From Bombus terrestris (Eukaryota; Arthropoda; Insecta; Hymenoptera; Apidae): DNA of 64,000 nt. Of the stretch, positions 62,840 through 64,000 are shown piece after piece. The DNA lies in NCBI RefSeq assembly GCF_910591885.1, contig NC_063276.1, positions 1,612,001 to 1,676,000 on the forward strand. Direction: 5' to 3'. Both the position numbers and the translations under genes were made by a program. The first letter of the stretch is position 1; each line of letters begins with the position of its first letter. The notes beneath the pieces are model-generated. The model was given only the letters and a program-made list of their open reading frames with translations, ran no database searches and had not been told where the DNA came from.

Positions 62840-64000
62840 TCACTGAAATGTTATTATAGTACTGCCGATAGCATTGGGATCTAATATATGATACAATGCT
62901 TGTTCAATATTATGAGGTCCATACACCCTGTCTACGACCATCTGTAATTGATCAGCATCAACTAAATCGCATAACGCTTGTAAGTATGTTGCGTTAATTT
63001 TTGAACCTTCTTTCCATTGATGCATATTAAATCCAAGTACGTACTAGAATAAATATCAAATTTGAAATCAAATTGCACAATAGAAAAATACTACACATAT
63101 AATTTCATTTACCTGTATTAGTAACTTTATTCGTACACATCCAGCAAATATGCTTCCAAATACAAGACCTAATGAGTCAGACGTTAATTGTTCGGGAACT
63201 GTAGAGACATAAAAGCCATAAGATGCTAAGTGCTGCTTTAGTATACGTTCATTAATTGGTTGACCCCCAGTATAAAATATAGTATCAAATCTAAAAATTT
63301 ATTGATCGCTTAACACAAGTAAATTTAATATATTGTTAAGTAATTGTTATATTGAACATACTTATCATGTAATTGTAACTCTTTTTCTACATCTGAATCG
63401 TCTAATGGTATAACATCATCTGCACCTAAAGCTTTTGATACAGGAATTGCATTCTGTTTACACATTGTAACTACATGTCCACCCCATAGCTTAACTAATT
63501 GAGTTAAAATACAACCAACAGGTGTATTTCCACCATATATAAGTACTCTATAGAATATTTAGTTTAAAAAGTAACTTTTATATACATATAATAATAAAAC
63601 TATTTGTTTATCCACAGTCGGACCCCTTATAACGCGGACTAAAAATAGTACCACTGTCTCTATATAACGAAAATGACTCATTTCTGATATTTTTGCGTTA
63701 ACTGTTGAGCGATAAGGAGGGGTTATTTACAGTGTGTATTGTGGAACGCATATTATTTTTCATATTAAAAAAAGACTATAAATTTATTTAGTTATAGTTC
63801 CTTGCGTTCTTAGATTCGTATAACGCGAAGTCCGTATAACACGGAAATATATCTCGCTTTATAGGGGGTCCTACTGTAATTATTTATACCGTTTTCCTTT
63901 CGCATTGCCTTCCTGGATTGCAGATCTATTAACTAAAGCATCCCAGGCTAAACATCCATTGTAGGGGAGACTTGCAGATGCTTCAAAGGTAAAAAGTTTC
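62840..64000 (-). CDS. Zinc-free MDR oxidoreductase, RTN4IP1-like (3' part; 5' end outside the window)
   Basis: This belongs to the quinone-oxidoreductase branch of the medium-chain dehydrogenase/reductase superfamily. RTN4IP1 is a mitochondrial NADPH-binding member. Four exons are visible in transcript order: 64000-63890 (continuing outside), 63547-63362, 63290-63113 and 63043-62840. They read EASASLPYNGCLAWDALVNR (catalytic/NAD boundary), then GKRVLIYGGNTPVGCILTQL (the nucleotide-binding turn, GGNTPVG instead of the usual GASGGVG), KALGADDVIPLDD, KFDTIFYTGG, and near the end QALCDLVDADQLQMVVDRVY. These blocks sit in the same order as in human RTN4IP1, but similarity is moderate, so it may be a divergent insect paralogue. 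The missing N-terminus prevents a check of the mitochondrial leader. A MITE lies in the intron 63548-63889. Confidence 0.75.
63615..63876. mobile_element. Non-autonomous pogo/Tc1-mariner-like MITE in an intron
   Basis: The left end starts CAGTCGGACCCCTTATAACG. The right end, read on the minus strand, starts CAGTAGGACCCCCTATAAAG. These are ~24-bp terminal inverted repeats of the CAGT-type seen in pogo/Tigger elements. Internal 'TATAACGCG'-like subterminal motifs repeat near both ends. At ~262 bp it has no room for a transposase. The right flank is TA; the left flank reads CA, so the TA target duplication is imperfect or mutated. Confidence 0.8.

Overview
The window looks like nuclear DNA of an insect, most likely a hymenopteran and plausibly a bee. 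The DNA is very AT-rich, most introns are 70-150 bp with GT..AG ends, genes are compact, and every recognisable product is an animal housekeeping or neuronal protein. The species call is inference. Exon models were built by hand from reading frame, splice consensus and family knowledge. For all but three genes the exon lengths sum to whole codons. The exceptions are Phtf, whose 3' exons were not all delimited, and the two genes cut by the window edges.

Layout. 1-248 (-): 5' end of a mitochondrial IF-3-like gene. 1564-7162 (+): FHIP, the FTS/Hook-interacting protein. 11047-12728 (+): RILP-like Rab/dynein adaptor. 15832-18574 (-): Pasha/DGCR8. 21025-25137 (-): PHTF. 26340-28436 (+): intronless EDEM2. 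About 28.9-33.3 kb is the least ordinary part. It holds two tiny genes (a 53-aa hydrophilic protein behind a TATA box and a kappaB-like site, and a 74-aa predicted secreted peptide), a second TATA/kappaB-like cluster directly in front of a ~450 bp fold-back sequence, a palindrome shared with a site 8 kb away, and a ~130 bp tandem duplication. 35328-37142 (-): vesicular GABA transporter in a GC-richer patch. 40667-43700 (-): Usp20/33. 44593-45921 (+): eIF2-alpha. 46339-46975 (-): RpS20. 48720-53797 (+): Pds5. 56113-59432 (-): DDX27-type DEAD-box helicase. 60058-62345 (+): FEN1. 62840-64000 (-): 3' part of a reticulon-4-interacting-protein-1-like oxidoreductase, with a pogo-like MITE in an intron.

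Many neighbours are head-to-head (mtIF3/FHIP, Phtf/Edem2, Usp20-33/eIF2-alpha, RpS20/Pds5, DDX27/FEN1) or tail-to-tail (RILPL/Pasha, eIF2-alpha/RpS20, Pds5/DDX27, FEN1/RTN4IP1-like). Shared promoters and close 3' ends are therefore the rule. The genes do not form one pathway. Loose themes are translation and ribosome biogenesis (mtIF3, eIF2-alpha, RpS20, DDX27), dynein-linked membrane traffic (FHIP, RILPL) and chromosome maintenance (Pds5, FEN1). The best candidate for something undescribed is the 29-32 kb block. No tRNA, rRNA, CRISPR array or intact transposase was found.
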